In this document: positions 8,425 to 17,103 of the stretch, piece after piece
Position numbering within the stretch: position 1 is the stretch's first letter
Layout: the number at the start of each line of letters is the position of its first letter
Assembly: GCF_900110105.1 (NCBI RefSeq)
Contig: NZ_FOCL01000003.1
Span: 558,001-622,000 of the forward strand
Length of the DNA: 64,000 bases
From: Mucilaginibacter gossypiicola
GTDB lineage: Bacteria; Bacteroidota; Bacteroidia; Sphingobacteriales; Sphingobacteriaceae
Direction: 5' to 3'
Translations under genes and position numbers: made by a program
Notes under the pieces: model-generated
Seen by the model: only the letters and a program-made list of their open reading frames with translations
Databases searched by the model: none
What the model was told of the DNA's origin: nothing

Positions 8425-9585
8425 TTAAGCGTTTTCGAGATATAGTGCAACTTCCACTTTTCCAGGCTGTATTGACTGAGTTTTTTTCTTGCTCAGTTTA
8501 ATGCTTTCAAAATGACTTGCATATTGGTTTACGATATTTTCGCAGGTATAAACCGTTTTGATCTTGTTGGTATTATTAGCCAAAAAGTGTTCATATACCT
8601 TATCGACCTTATTTACAGCGCGTAAATGTTCGGCCACATCCATGGCGCTACTAAAATAAAAGGCGTCATCACCTAATACTGCACGGTTAAATTTATTATC
8701 GTGCGAGCAAATAAGACCGCTTGAAGCCATTGCTTCAAGTAAAGAAGGGTTTGTGCCGCCAACTGTATGTCCGTGGAAATATAAATTAGAGTAGTAACGC
8801 AGGTTATTAAGTTTCGCCATATCATACACCCCACCCACAAACCTGATTTTATCAAAAGGTGCAAATTTCAATTTAAGATATTCACCAAAATCATTGGCAG
8901 TATTACCAACAACCAGGAACGGCCTGTTGTTATTGGTCCTTACAACGCCGTCAAGTATTGTTTCAATACTGTTTTCGGGTTCCATCCTTGCAATCAGCAT
9001 ATCGTATTCATAGGCTTTTATTGCATAGTCATTCAGTATTGCCGGATCCGGATTTTCAAACATCTCGGCGCCATAAGGTATAAAAGTTGCGTTCTTTTTA
9101 TATTTATTACCCAAATAGTGCTGAATTTCGGTCGAATCGGCAATCAGGTAGTCGCTGTATTTTACAGCAAGCTTTTCGGCAAAATGCAGGAAACGTTGCA
9201 CAGGCTTTGAATATTTGGCCCGTTTCCATTCCAGCCCATCCATATTGGTGGTTATCACCGAATTACGCGGGAAAAGCCATGACCAAACAGAACTACTGGT
9301 GTACCCCAGCTGCAGTATAATATCAAAATTGCCTTTCTGTAAATCCCTGATGCAATTTAGGTCGTAAAAAAACTGGCCTATGGTACCCAGCTTGCATTCC
9401 GGGTCATAACAATGCCGTATTTCAACGCCATTCCATTCCTTTTGCTGGTATGGGTGATTATGCGAGTTGTAAACCACAACTTCATAACCCTTTTTCACTA
9501 AACCAACCGATAAATATTCGGCACATTGTTCAAAACCACCGTAATGATTTGGGATACCTCTGGTTCCGATAATAGCAATCCGCAT
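8425..9585 (-). CDS. DUF1972 family glycosyltransferase (rhamnosyltransferase-like, GT4 type)
   Basis: 386 residues, cytoplasmic. The N-terminus IGTRGIPNHYGGFEQ is the hallmark of DUF1972 glycosyltransferases, some of which add rhamnose or another second sugar to a lipid-linked primer. A GT-B C-terminal domain follows with GGTNPSLLEAMASSGL, the usual donor-binding region. It starts a two-gene operon with the export lipoprotein (33 bases between them). Its upstream region carries a module that also occurs before the tyrosine kinase gene. The sugar is not known from sequence. Confidence 0.9.
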   Translation of the reverse strand: MRIAIIGTRGIPNHYGGFEQCAEYLSVGLVKKGYEVVVYNSHNHPYQQKEWNGVEIRHCYDPECKLGTIGQFFYDLNCIRDLQKGNFDIILQLGYTSSSVWSWLFPRNSVITTNMDGLEWKRAKYSKPVQRFLHFAEKLAVKYSDYLIADSTEIQHYLGNKYKKNATFIPYGAEMFENPDPAILNDYAIKAYEYDMLIARMEPENSIETILDGVVRTNNNRPFLVVGNTANDFGEYLKLKFAPFDKIRFVGGVYDMAKLNNLRYYSNLYFHGHTVGGTNPSLLEAMASSGLICSHDNKFNRAVLGDDAFYFSSAMDVAEHLRAVNKVDKVYEHFLANNTNKIKTVYTCENIVNQYASHFESIKLSKKKTQSIQPGKVEVALYLENA

Positions 9586-9659
9586 AAGCCAAATTTTTGA
9601 TATTATATAAATATTAATTTAAAATACATCAGCTTTAATACCTACATTAAAAACAAGTA

Positions 9660-9757
9660 TCCGAACTAATGAATGACTAATATTACGCACAAAAACCCGA
9701 TTTTTATGCTTTTTGAAGGCATATGAACGGAATGAACGGGATGAACAGATGTGAACA
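9660..9757. promoter_or_regulatory. Regulatory-looking module with four TGAAC repeats at 9-10 bp spacing
   Basis: TGAAC occurs at 9724, 9733, 9742 and 9752, preceded by a T-rich block (CCCGATTTTTATGC) and ACTAAT. The same order of elements appears at 21010-21109. It is about 140 bases upstream of the DUF1972 gene start and about 195 bases before the plus-strand acyltransferase. The rest of the 9586-9951 intergenic gap is AT-rich with no other clear element. Confidence 0.45.
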
Positions 9758-9951
9758 AAACAAACAGCAATAAAATAATAATTCACAAATAATAATATTT
9801 TACGATTATTATTTAACAGGTATTTTATGTATCTTTAGCCCACTGTAAATTAAAATCATGAGTTTAAAATTTAACAACCATGCGGGATGCGAATGAAGTG
9901 GTAATTGTATATATTTAAATAAGCTCGCAGTTATTTAAACCTTATTAGTAA

Positions 9952-10617
9952 ATGAGCAAAACACTGAAACTACTCTCGCGGATCAACCTGAAAACCATTG
10001 TTTTTAATTTCAAATATTTTCCTTTTAAAACGGCCATAAAACTACCCGTTTTAATTTCGAACAATATTTACCTGCACGAAACCAAGGGGAAGGTTACTAT
10101 AAACGGCCCCATCAAAACGGCGCTGATACAAATTGGCTACGGTAAAGTTGGCATCTCCGATTTTAAAAGGGCCCGCGGCGTTTGGCAGGTATTTGGCGAG
10201 GTGGTTTTTAATGGCCGCGCCTTCATTATGCATGGCTGCAAAATAAACGTGGGCGAAAATGGGCAACTCATTTTTGGCGAAAATTTTAACATGAGCACCG
10301 AATGCGCATTAGTAGCCGAAAAGAAAATCACCATTGGTAATAATAGCGGCATAAGCTGGGAAAGCCTGGTAATGGATACCGATTTCCATCACATTTTCGA
10401 TGAAAACGGCCAGGTTTTTAATCACCCCAAAGAAGTTGTTATAGGCGATAATGTTTGGGTTGGTTGCCGCTGCACCATTTTGAAAGGATCTAATTTACCC
10501 AACGGAAGTATTATTGCAGCAGGGTCCTTGGTTACCAAGAAACTGGTTGGCGAGAAAAGCATTTTTGGAGGCAACCCAATGCGGGTGCTCAAAGAAAATA
10601 TTACCTGGAAATATTAA
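9952..10617 (+). CDS. Left-handed beta-helix acyltransferase (hexapeptide repeat family)
   Basis: 221 residues. Hexapeptide repeats run through the C-terminal two thirds (FGENFNMSTECALVAEKK, ITIGNNSGIS, VVIGDNVWVGCRCTILKGS), with the catalytic-type His in DTDFHHIFD. These enzymes O- or N-acetylate sugars with acetyl-CoA. It is the only plus-strand gene inside the capsule cluster and converges with the next acyltransferase with only three bases between stop codons. It was probably acquired or inverted separately, but the function matches the cluster. Confidence 0.88.
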   Translation: MSKTLKLLSRINLKTIVFNFKYFPFKTAIKLPVLISNNIYLHETKGKVTINGPIKTALIQIGYGKVGISDFKRARGVWQVFGEVVFNGRAFIMHGCKINVGENGQLIFGENFNMSTECALVAEKKITIGNNSGISWESLVMDTDFHHIFDENGQVFNHPKEVVIGDNVWVGCRCTILKGSNLPNGSIIAAGSLVTKKLVGEKSIFGGNPMRVLKENITWKY

Positions 10618-10620
10618 AAA

Positions 10621-11220
10621 TCAAATAATTGGCAAAATGGCATCGCCCAGGTCATAGTTCAAATTTTCATTTCGTTTGGCGATAGCTTTAGCAGGTACCC
10701 CGCCAACTACGGTGTATGGTGCAACATCGCGGGTAACAACAGCTCCGGCGGCAACAACTGCCCCCTCACCTATAGTAACTCCGGGCAAAATCACAGCCCG
10801 CGAACAGATCCAGGCATAGTTGCCAATGGTAACCGGGGCTCCTGTTTGAGCAAAATTACTATCATTATAATCATGATGTAAGGTCCAGATCATCACCTCG
10901 TTACTCAGGTTAACATTATCACCGATAGTTAAACCGCAACGCGCATCAAGCAATGCCCCGTGACCAATAACTGAACTATTGCCAATGGTTAAAAGCCGCG
11001 GACGCCTCACTTCAAATCCTCTATAAATACCGGTACGCTTACCTACTTTTGCTTTCAGCATACGTAAACAAAAGATCCGCAGGGTATGAAAAGGGAGATA
11101 GCCGATTACACCACAGATCATATAAATAAAAGAGCCTTTTAATTTATCAAATGACGTTGCCACAACAGCCGGTGCTTCGTCTGTTGATATATGCATTATA
11201 TTTTGTTCGGTTATATTCAT
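10621..11220 (-). CDS. Hexapeptide acyltransferase (WcaF/Maa-like)
   Basis: 199 residues. The N-terminus has a hydrophobic patch (FIYMICGVIGYLPFHTLR), as in colanic acid type acetyltransferases, then hexapeptide coils (LTIGNSSVIGHGALLDAR, LTIGDNVNLSNEVMIWT), HHDYND with the catalytic His, and the closing VVAAGAVVTRDVAPYTVVGG, which marks the acetyl-CoA binding end. It is the last gene of the long kinase-led operon, 25 bases after the preceding acyltransferase gene. Likely role: acetylation of the repeat unit or a precursor. Confidence 0.9.
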   Translation of the reverse strand: MNITEQNIMHISTDEAPAVVATSFDKLKGSFIYMICGVIGYLPFHTLRIFCLRMLKAKVGKRTGIYRGFEVRRPRLLTIGNSSVIGHGALLDARCGLTIGDNVNLSNEVMIWTLHHDYNDSNFAQTGAPVTIGNYAWICSRAVILPGVTIGEGAVVAAGAVVTRDVAPYTVVGGVPAKAIAKRNENLNYDLGDAILPII

Positions 11221-11245
11221 GTTGAATCGAAATTCTTTTATTGCC

Positions 11246-11962
11246 CTATGCTACCTTCCCTACACTAATCACCTTACGGTTTTTCAAAACTTTTCCCGGT
11301 ACGCCAGCCACTACCGAATCATTATCAACCGACCGGGTTACCACACTCCCGGCGGCTATCACACATCCGTTGCCTATAGTAACCCCGGCTAAAATGATAG
11401 CTCCGGCCCCTATCCAGCAGTCGTTTTTAATAACCACACCATTGCGGGATACCCCCTGATCTTTAATATTGACGTTGAGGTCCGAAAAATTATGATTTTC
11501 GGAAAACACCTGCACACCAGGACCAATTATCACGTTATCTCCGATTTCAATCCCTCCCTGACCGCCAAGATAAGCACCGGCATTTATGCCTGTATTATTG
11601 CCAATACTTATACCCTTTCCCTTTTGCGATATGATCCCGGTACCCACCAGGGTGCAATTGCGGGCAATAGACACGTTATCTTTTACCATTATCCCATCAT
11701 ATGACAGCGCGTTGATAAATACATTATCTTCAATGATCAGATTTTTACCTGCCGAAAAAAGATAGGCATGCCTTATTTTCACATTGCTGCCTATAAAAAG
11801 CAAACCTTCCACATGCTTCAAAAACAAACGCATCCACCCGCCCCGTAATACCTGGCCAAACCTGCCCGATAGTATCACCCCCATATCCACGAAGGTGTAC
11901 TTGCTCTCCCATTTATAGTCGGGGTTGCGCTTGAGCTTCCGAATAATTTTCTCTACCAGCAT
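11246..11962 (-). CDS. Hexapeptide acyltransferase
   Basis: 238 residues. Several hexapeptide coils (LIIEDNVFINALSYDGIMVK, ISIGNNTGINAGAYLGGQG, IEIGDNVIIGPGVQVFSENH) precede NDCWIGAGAIILAGVTIGNG and VIAAGSVVTRSV. It is a sugar O-acetyltransferase of the Maa/NodL/VatD superfamily; the acceptor is unknown. Its start overlaps the 3' end of the glycosyltransferase gene by about 50 bases, so the two are translationally linked in one operon. Confidence 0.9.
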   Translation of the reverse strand: MLVEKIIRKLKRNPDYKWESKYTFVDMGVILSGRFGQVLRGGWMRLFLKHVEGLLFIGSNVKIRHAYLFSAGKNLIIEDNVFINALSYDGIMVKDNVSIARNCTLVGTGIISQKGKGISIGNNTGINAGAYLGGQGGIEIGDNVIIGPGVQVFSENHNFSDLNVNIKDQGVSRNGVVIKNDCWIGAGAIILAGVTIGNGCVIAAGSVVTRSVDNDSVVAGVPGKVLKNRKVISVGKVA

Positions 11963-13070
11963 AAGCCTCAGTAATTAAGGTTAGTATTTCGTTTGCAGCT
12001 TTTGTCCATGAAAACTTGCGTGCCTGGGCAAATCCCTGGTTTACTTTTTCGTTGTACAAAGCCTGATCGCTCAAAAGCAATTCTATTTCAAGGGCAATCT
12101 CGTTTTCATCATCCGGATTGGCATAAAGAACGGCAGTTCCGCATACCTCGGGCATAGCCGTTCTGTCTGAAACCACAACCGGCACACCGCATTGCATAGC
12201 CTCAAGCGGTGGCAAACCAAAACCTTCGGCGTATGACGGAAAACAAAATACTTTTGCCCGCGCATAAAGCAAATGCAGGTCGGCCTCGGGTACATGCCCG
12301 GTAAAAATTATGCGCTCCCAAAGCTGTTTTGAGGTTACATATCCATCAAGCTCAGGATAGTTACCACGTTCACCGGCAATAACCAACATCAGATCAAAAT
12401 TTTGCAACAGGTTTAATGCCTTAACCAAACCAATAAGGTTTTTTCGAATATTTACCCGGCCGACATACAGCAGGTAATTTTGGGGCAGATTATATTTCGC
12501 TTGAATGGTTAGAATATCATTTTCATTATACGCATGAAGCGGTTTAAACGCCTTGTTAATTCCGTGATAAACTACATTGACTCCAAGCGGGACATTTATA
12601 CCATGCTTCTGCATGCGCTCTTTTTCACAATTGGATATGGTGATGATCTGATCGGCCTTAGCTGCAAAACGAATCATCTGCTTAAAATAGGTTGCCTCGG
12701 CTTTGGTGTAATATTGCGGATAATCAAGAAACAACACATCATGAATGTAGGCTATTTTCAAAGCCCTGGCCGGCCATGTACTGCTAAAATTCTGAAACAG
12801 CAAAACATCAATATTGTATATCAATGTCATTAGCGGCACCAGGAACAGGTTTGACAACAGATTGGGGATTCCCGGTAAAAAAATCAGTTTTACATGTGCC
12901 GGAAAATGAGATTGGGCTTTAGTCTTACTTTTATTAACAAGGAAAAGATATACCTCAAAACGATCATCACCAGTACGAATAATTTCATCCACCAGGTTTT
13001 TCACCACCATGTGCCCACTCGGCGGCCCATCGAAATACCATTTGGCATCTATCCCTAACCGTATCTTCAT
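11913..13070 (-). CDS. GT4-family glycosyltransferase
   Basis: 385 residues from MKIRLGIDAKWYFDG (13070); the frame is open to 13097 but this methionine gives the normal GT-B N-terminus. The C-terminal donor domain has LYVGRVNIRKNLIGLVKAL, FTGHVPEADLHLLYARAKVF and the signature FPSYAEGFGLPPLEAMQCG with the E-x7-E retaining pattern. It adds one sugar to the lipid-linked repeat unit at the inner membrane. It overlaps or abuts its neighbours on both sides. Confidence 0.92.
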   Translation of the reverse strand: MKIRLGIDAKWYFDGPPSGHMVVKNLVDEIIRTGDDRFEVYLFLVNKSKTKAQSHFPAHVKLIFLPGIPNLLSNLFLVPLMTLIYNIDVLLFQNFSSTWPARALKIAYIHDVLFLDYPQYYTKAEATYFKQMIRFAAKADQIITISNCEKERMQKHGINVPLGVNVVYHGINKAFKPLHAYNENDILTIQAKYNLPQNYLLYVGRVNIRKNLIGLVKALNLLQNFDLMLVIAGERGNYPELDGYVTSKQLWERIIFTGHVPEADLHLLYARAKVFCFPSYAEGFGLPPLEAMQCGVPVVVSDRTAMPEVCGTAVLYANPDDENEIALEIELLLSDQALYNEKVNQGFAQARKFSWTKAANEILTLITEAYAGRENYSEAQAQPRL

Positions 13071-13086
13071 ATCCTGTCCCCTCATA

Positions 13087-14385
13087 TCATAAAGCAATTA
13101 AGTTTTCATTTGCTACCAGGCAGGCGGTACTTTGCTCCCGCAATCTGATAGCCCTGCTATAAATATCATCCAGGGTATCTAATCTCTTATCCCACTTAAA
13201 AGTAGCGGCATAATCAATTGTAGAGTGAGCTAAATCCCGTAAAAACTGAGGTTTGGCAAACACATCATCAAGGTTTTCCGCAATGCTTCTTACCATAAAA
13301 GGGTACTCATCAACCGGTATTTTAATGCCGTTTTTCTTACAAATGACATCGCCCATACCATGATGGTCAATAGTAAGCGAAGGAACACCACAGCTCATGG
13401 CTTCAAAAACCACGGCCGGGTTATCCTCCGCTATGCTGGTAATGATGTGCAGGTGAGATGCAGCCATCATACTCATGGCTTCGGTTCGTTTTAACTGCCC
13501 ATGCCATATAATTTTATCCTGTAAACCCAGTTTGGCGGCATACTGCTTTAGTTTACCGGTAAGTGGCCCGGTACCCAGCACATTAAGCACCCAATTATTA
13601 TTTTCTACCTGCGCGAGAGCGTCAAGACAAAGCTGCAGGTTTTTACGTTCGATATGGGTGCCACACCATATCAATTGCACTATATCGCTGTTAAACTTCG
13701 TTTGGTTCAATGACATTTCTCCTATGATACCCTGTTCAGACAGGTAATAGCTATCACGGCCAAACCTGTTCATGATGGTTTGCTGGCCGGTTTTAGTCGC
13801 CGAGATCAATACATCGGCTTGTTCAAATGCTTTCTTTATCCGCGTCGAATGACCAAGCTGTACCCTGTTAATGATATTTTTAAGCATGAATTTAACCCGG
13901 GTAGTCAATGGTTTGTTTCGCATTAAACGCTCATCAATAACCATCATCCCACCTATCGGTCCCCAAACGGTTGGCTTACCCAACTTGTATAAAAAGCCCG
14001 GTTCGCGGTAGCCTATAGGCCCAAGTTGATGCACCACGTCAATATCAACAGTTTCCAATAGTTTTTGGGCTGTTTTATATGCTTCCTTTTGCCACAAATA
14101 ATAGGCGAAATAAAAGAACCAGCCTAAACCCACTTTGTTAAGCAGGTTAATTGTTTTTGCGATAAAGCCAGGCTGTACCTCAATGAAATTTACATTGGCG
14201 ATCCTGTTTTCTGACAGATATTTGCGCATGGTTTGCGTATCGCCCATATGATCGTCGGACATGCCATACAATACCCATAATTTGTGCCTTGTGGAAAGGT
14301 TCATAACCGTATTCCAGGCGGCACCATATTCAGAACCTTTACTGGGCGATATTGCATATGCGGATATAAGTATATTTTTATTCAT
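13087..14385 (-). CDS. GT4-family glycosyltransferase
   Basis: 432 residues. N-terminus NILISAYAISPSKGSEYGA is typical of a group of Bacteroidota GT4 enzymes; the C-terminal half has WCGTHIERKNLQLCLDALAQ, VLGTGPLTGKLKQYA and EDNPAVVFEAMSCGVPSLT, the nucleotide-sugar binding region. It begins three bases after the GT2 gene ends. Retaining glycosyltransfer onto the capsule repeat unit is the expected role; donor and acceptor are unknown. Confidence 0.92.
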   Translation of the reverse strand: MNKNILISAYAISPSKGSEYGAAWNTVMNLSTRHKLWVLYGMSDDHMGDTQTMRKYLSENRIANVNFIEVQPGFIAKTINLLNKVGLGWFFYFAYYLWQKEAYKTAQKLLETVDIDVVHQLGPIGYREPGFLYKLGKPTVWGPIGGMMVIDERLMRNKPLTTRVKFMLKNIINRVQLGHSTRIKKAFEQADVLISATKTGQQTIMNRFGRDSYYLSEQGIIGEMSLNQTKFNSDIVQLIWCGTHIERKNLQLCLDALAQVENNNWVLNVLGTGPLTGKLKQYAAKLGLQDKIIWHGQLKRTEAMSMMAASHLHIITSIAEDNPAVVFEAMSCGVPSLTIDHHGMGDVICKKNGIKIPVDEYPFMVRSIAENLDDVFAKPQFLRDLAHSTIDYAATFKWDKRLDTLDDIYSRAIRLREQSTACLVANENLIAL

Positions 14386-14388
14386 AGC

Positions 14389-15159
14389 TTATGCCTGTAA
14401 ACTCATCGGTTTCCTGAATGGATCTTTATAAAAAAAACGCCAGCGTAAGCGGTTAAGGTAATTAAACAGGTACGAGAGCATGTAATTGATACCATGCAAA
14501 TGCCTGCGCATTACTTTTAGTTCTTCGCGGTGCATTTTAGCAGTGTCATTACTTACACCGTCGGTACGCATGTAGGCAATTACTTTGTCGACGTATTTTA
14601 TTTTATAGCCCAATCTTTTAATGCGTAAAAACATGTCAAAATCCATAGCTATCCTGAGCCCGATATCATAATTCCCTACGTTCCGGTATACATTTCTGCG
14701 CACAAAACAACTGGGATGCATCACATACATACCGAAATTAAGCCAGCCTACCTTGCTTTTTTTATCCCGTTCGGTGCCGTTACCACCTATCAGCCTGATA
14801 TTACCGCAGCACACAAAGTCATCTTTTGAAACATGGTGCATGATATGCTCTACAGCGTCTTCAGCGTACCAATCGTCGGCATTGATCATGCCTATCCACT
14901 CGCCCGAGGCCATGGAGATTCCTTTATTAAATCCGTCGCCAATGCCTTTATCAGGCTCACTGATAAACCGGTCAATCCTATTCCGGTATTTTTCAATGAT
15001 CTGCAATGTGCCGTCAGTTGATCCGCCATCAACAATGATGTATTCTAAGTTTTTATAGGTTTGATTAAGAACGCTCTCTATAGTGCCTTCAATGGTATTT
15101 ACGGCATTATAAACTACCGTAATAATGGTTACTTTTTGTGGGTTATAAATTTGCTCCAT
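14389..15159 (-). CDS. GT2-family glycosyltransferase
   Basis: 256 residues, GT-A fold. VTIITVVYNAVNTIEGTIES opens the domain, YIIVDGGSTDGT is the first acidic motif, and MINADDWY is the DxD motif that binds metal and the nucleotide sugar; the acceptor region follows (HPSCFVRRNVYRNVG). An inverting transferase acting on the cytoplasmic face of the membrane, probably adding one sugar of the capsule unit. It lies 12 bases after the polymerase gene in the same operon. Confidence 0.94.
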   Translation of the reverse strand: MEQIYNPQKVTIITVVYNAVNTIEGTIESVLNQTYKNLEYIIVDGGSTDGTLQIIEKYRNRIDRFISEPDKGIGDGFNKGISMASGEWIGMINADDWYAEDAVEHIMHHVSKDDFVCCGNIRLIGGNGTERDKKSKVGWLNFGMYVMHPSCFVRRNVYRNVGNYDIGLRIAMDFDMFLRIKRLGYKIKYVDKVIAYMRTDGVSNDTAKMHREELKVMRRHLHGINYMLSYLFNYLNRLRWRFFYKDPFRKPMSLQA

Positions 15160-15171
15160 ATCCTATCCTCG

Positions 15172-16446
15172 TTAAACATTTAAGCCAGCCAACTGAAATT
15201 CTGTAAACTGCTGCCTTGTTTTTAATTGATGCATCAATACATGTACATTCAGGTAGCTGTAGCCAAGCAATACCATTACTACGCTCATTTCCATATTGAA
15301 AAAAGCAGTTACGATATAATTGGTGAGCAGCAAACTCAACACACACCCGATAATAAAAGCCGAAAAAATCCGGATAACCGGCTTGCCCTTCACATCCGCG
15401 TATGAACGCCATTTGGTTGCAATCAAACCGAAAAAAATACTTATATAAACCAGCACACCAAGGGCACCTGTTTTTACAAGAATATAAAGCCATCCGTTAT
15501 GCAAAACCGGGATATATTGAAAATCAGCATCTTCGCCAAGATGTACAAATGTTTTGAGGTCGATAAGCTTGCCGAGGCCGCCGAAGATCCAGTCGCGCAG
15601 CCCGCCATCCAGGTAGCCTTTAAAAGCCATAAATGATTCATAACCGCGGTAGCGGAGGTTAATATCCTGCTCGGTATTAAAGTTCCCCACGCTCACCTCA
15701 TTGAACGAGCCCATGATTTTGTTAAGGAAGGTACTATCTGAGCTTACACTTACGGTAATAAATGGCACCACAATAACAAATAATCCAAGCAGGAATATAA
15801 TTGGGAAAATCCACACCCGTTTTACCCTGTCGGCGATAAGCAGCAGCATAAAGCACAGGGTGATGATGAGATAGGTTCGCGAGGCAAACATATAGATACC
15901 AAAGGCGTTGACACCCAAAAACAGCCTGAACAAATTGCGCCGGAACAACCTGATGTCAAATTTCCAGGTAAACAATAAACAGGCAAAGGCTATTGGCGGC
16001 GCAGGTGTGCCCACAATACCGATAGCGTAATGGGCCGAATATGGATCGGTTAACGCACCTCCCCCCATATATGAAATGGAAATCCCGGTAACCAGGAATG
16101 ATACCAATACCCCTGCTATAACAAGCGTTTTCAAAAACAGCTCAACTTCGATGCGACGGGCCAGCACAATGCCTGCCAGCACAAATAATATTGGTATTGA
16201 GAAATAATAAAAATCCTTAAAAATAAGATAAGTACTATTTTGATAACCCGCTATTAAGCCCAGCAGTGCGGGGACAAATAGCACAGCAAACACTCCTGCC
16301 ATTTTTATAACGGCAAGCTGGTGTTTAACCGGCGGCAAAATGATGAGCAAGGCAAGGCCAAGTACCGGCGCCTGCATGTGAAAAAATGATGCCAGCACCA
16401 TTACCAGAAACAAAAGGGCGTAAACGGTTTGATTTACCTGCTGCAT
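15172..16446 (-). CDS. Wzy-like polysaccharide polymerase / O-antigen ligase-like membrane protein
   Basis: 424 residues with about ten to twelve membrane helices and a larger periplasmic loop near residues 235-310 (FNTEQDINLRYRGYESFMAF, then LHNGWLYILVKTG). The loop pattern, a charged stretch followed by HNGWL, is that of the O-antigen ligase/Wzy superfamily. In a Wzx/Wzy pathway it joins repeat units in the periplasm. It lies between an acyltransferase and a GT2 gene, and its start overlaps the acyltransferase stop by 13 bases. Confidence 0.85.
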   Translation of the reverse strand: MQQVNQTVYALLFLVMVLASFFHMQAPVLGLALLIILPPVKHQLAVIKMAGVFAVLFVPALLGLIAGYQNSTYLIFKDFYYFSIPILFVLAGIVLARRIEVELFLKTLVIAGVLVSFLVTGISISYMGGGALTDPYSAHYAIGIVGTPAPPIAFACLLFTWKFDIRLFRRNLFRLFLGVNAFGIYMFASRTYLIITLCFMLLLIADRVKRVWIFPIIFLLGLFVIVVPFITVSVSSDSTFLNKIMGSFNEVSVGNFNTEQDINLRYRGYESFMAFKGYLDGGLRDWIFGGLGKLIDLKTFVHLGEDADFQYIPVLHNGWLYILVKTGALGVLVYISIFFGLIATKWRSYADVKGKPVIRIFSAFIIGCVLSLLLTNYIVTAFFNMEMSVVMVLLGYSYLNVHVLMHQLKTRQQFTEFQLAGLNV

Positions 16447-17090
16447 GTTTCCAACTCCATTTTATAAGTATCACGTACATAAACTGCCGGGTTCCCCGCC
16501 CAGATCTGCTCATCAGGTATGCTCTGAAAAACTACCGAACCGGCTCCTACTATCGAATTTTTGCCGATGGTTACCCCTTTTAATATGGTGGTGTGGCCAC
16601 CTATAAAAGCTCCGTCTTTAATGATAACCGGTTTAGTACGCAAACCATCCAGGCGTTCTGGAATATCGTTTCGGGCTTCGGCGTATAGCGAATGGAAATC
16701 GGTATCGTAGATTACGGTATTGATGCCTATCTTAACATGATTACCAATTTTTATTTTATCGTGGCAGATGAAAGCCACAGATGTACAGCCCACATAGTCG
16801 CCAATGCTTAGCTCACCACCTGCAGCAACTACAAAATAGCATTGCTGCTGCCTCCCTCCCATGGCATGATATTTACCGCTGTTAAACCAGAAGTTTTTAC
16901 CTATACTGAACTTCCCTTTCATGTTGATATCAAGAATAGGAATGCCATAGCCGGTGAAATCTTTATGATAGTCTACATTGTTTAACCAGAATTTAAACGT
17001 AGTTACCAAATGCGAATAATTACGGGCAGATTTAAAGTAAACCACCCTCAACGCCCGGTAAAATTTTCTGATGATATAACTTAGTCCCAT
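16434..17090 (-). CDS. Hexapeptide acyltransferase
   Basis: 218 residues from MGLSYIIRKFYRALR (17090); the frame is open to 17120 but that overlaps the flippase gene. Hexapeptide repeats are seen in FSIGKNFWFNSGK, LSIGDYVGCTSVAFICHDKI and VIIKDGAFIGGHTTILKGVT, with the His in YDTDFHSLY and SIVGAGSVVF at the end. It is related in layout to the plus-strand acyltransferase at 9952 (same N-terminal type, same DTDFH motif). Expected to acetylate a sugar of the exported polymer. Confidence 0.9.
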   Translation of the reverse strand: MGLSYIIRKFYRALRVVYFKSARNYSHLVTTFKFWLNNVDYHKDFTGYGIPILDINMKGKFSIGKNFWFNSGKYHAMGGRQQQCYFVVAAGGELSIGDYVGCTSVAFICHDKIKIGNHVKIGINTVIYDTDFHSLYAEARNDIPERLDGLRTKPVIIKDGAFIGGHTTILKGVTIGKNSIVGAGSVVFQSIPDEQIWAGNPAVYVRDTYKMELETCSR

Positions 17091-17103
17091 TTTCCTGTTC
17101 TCC

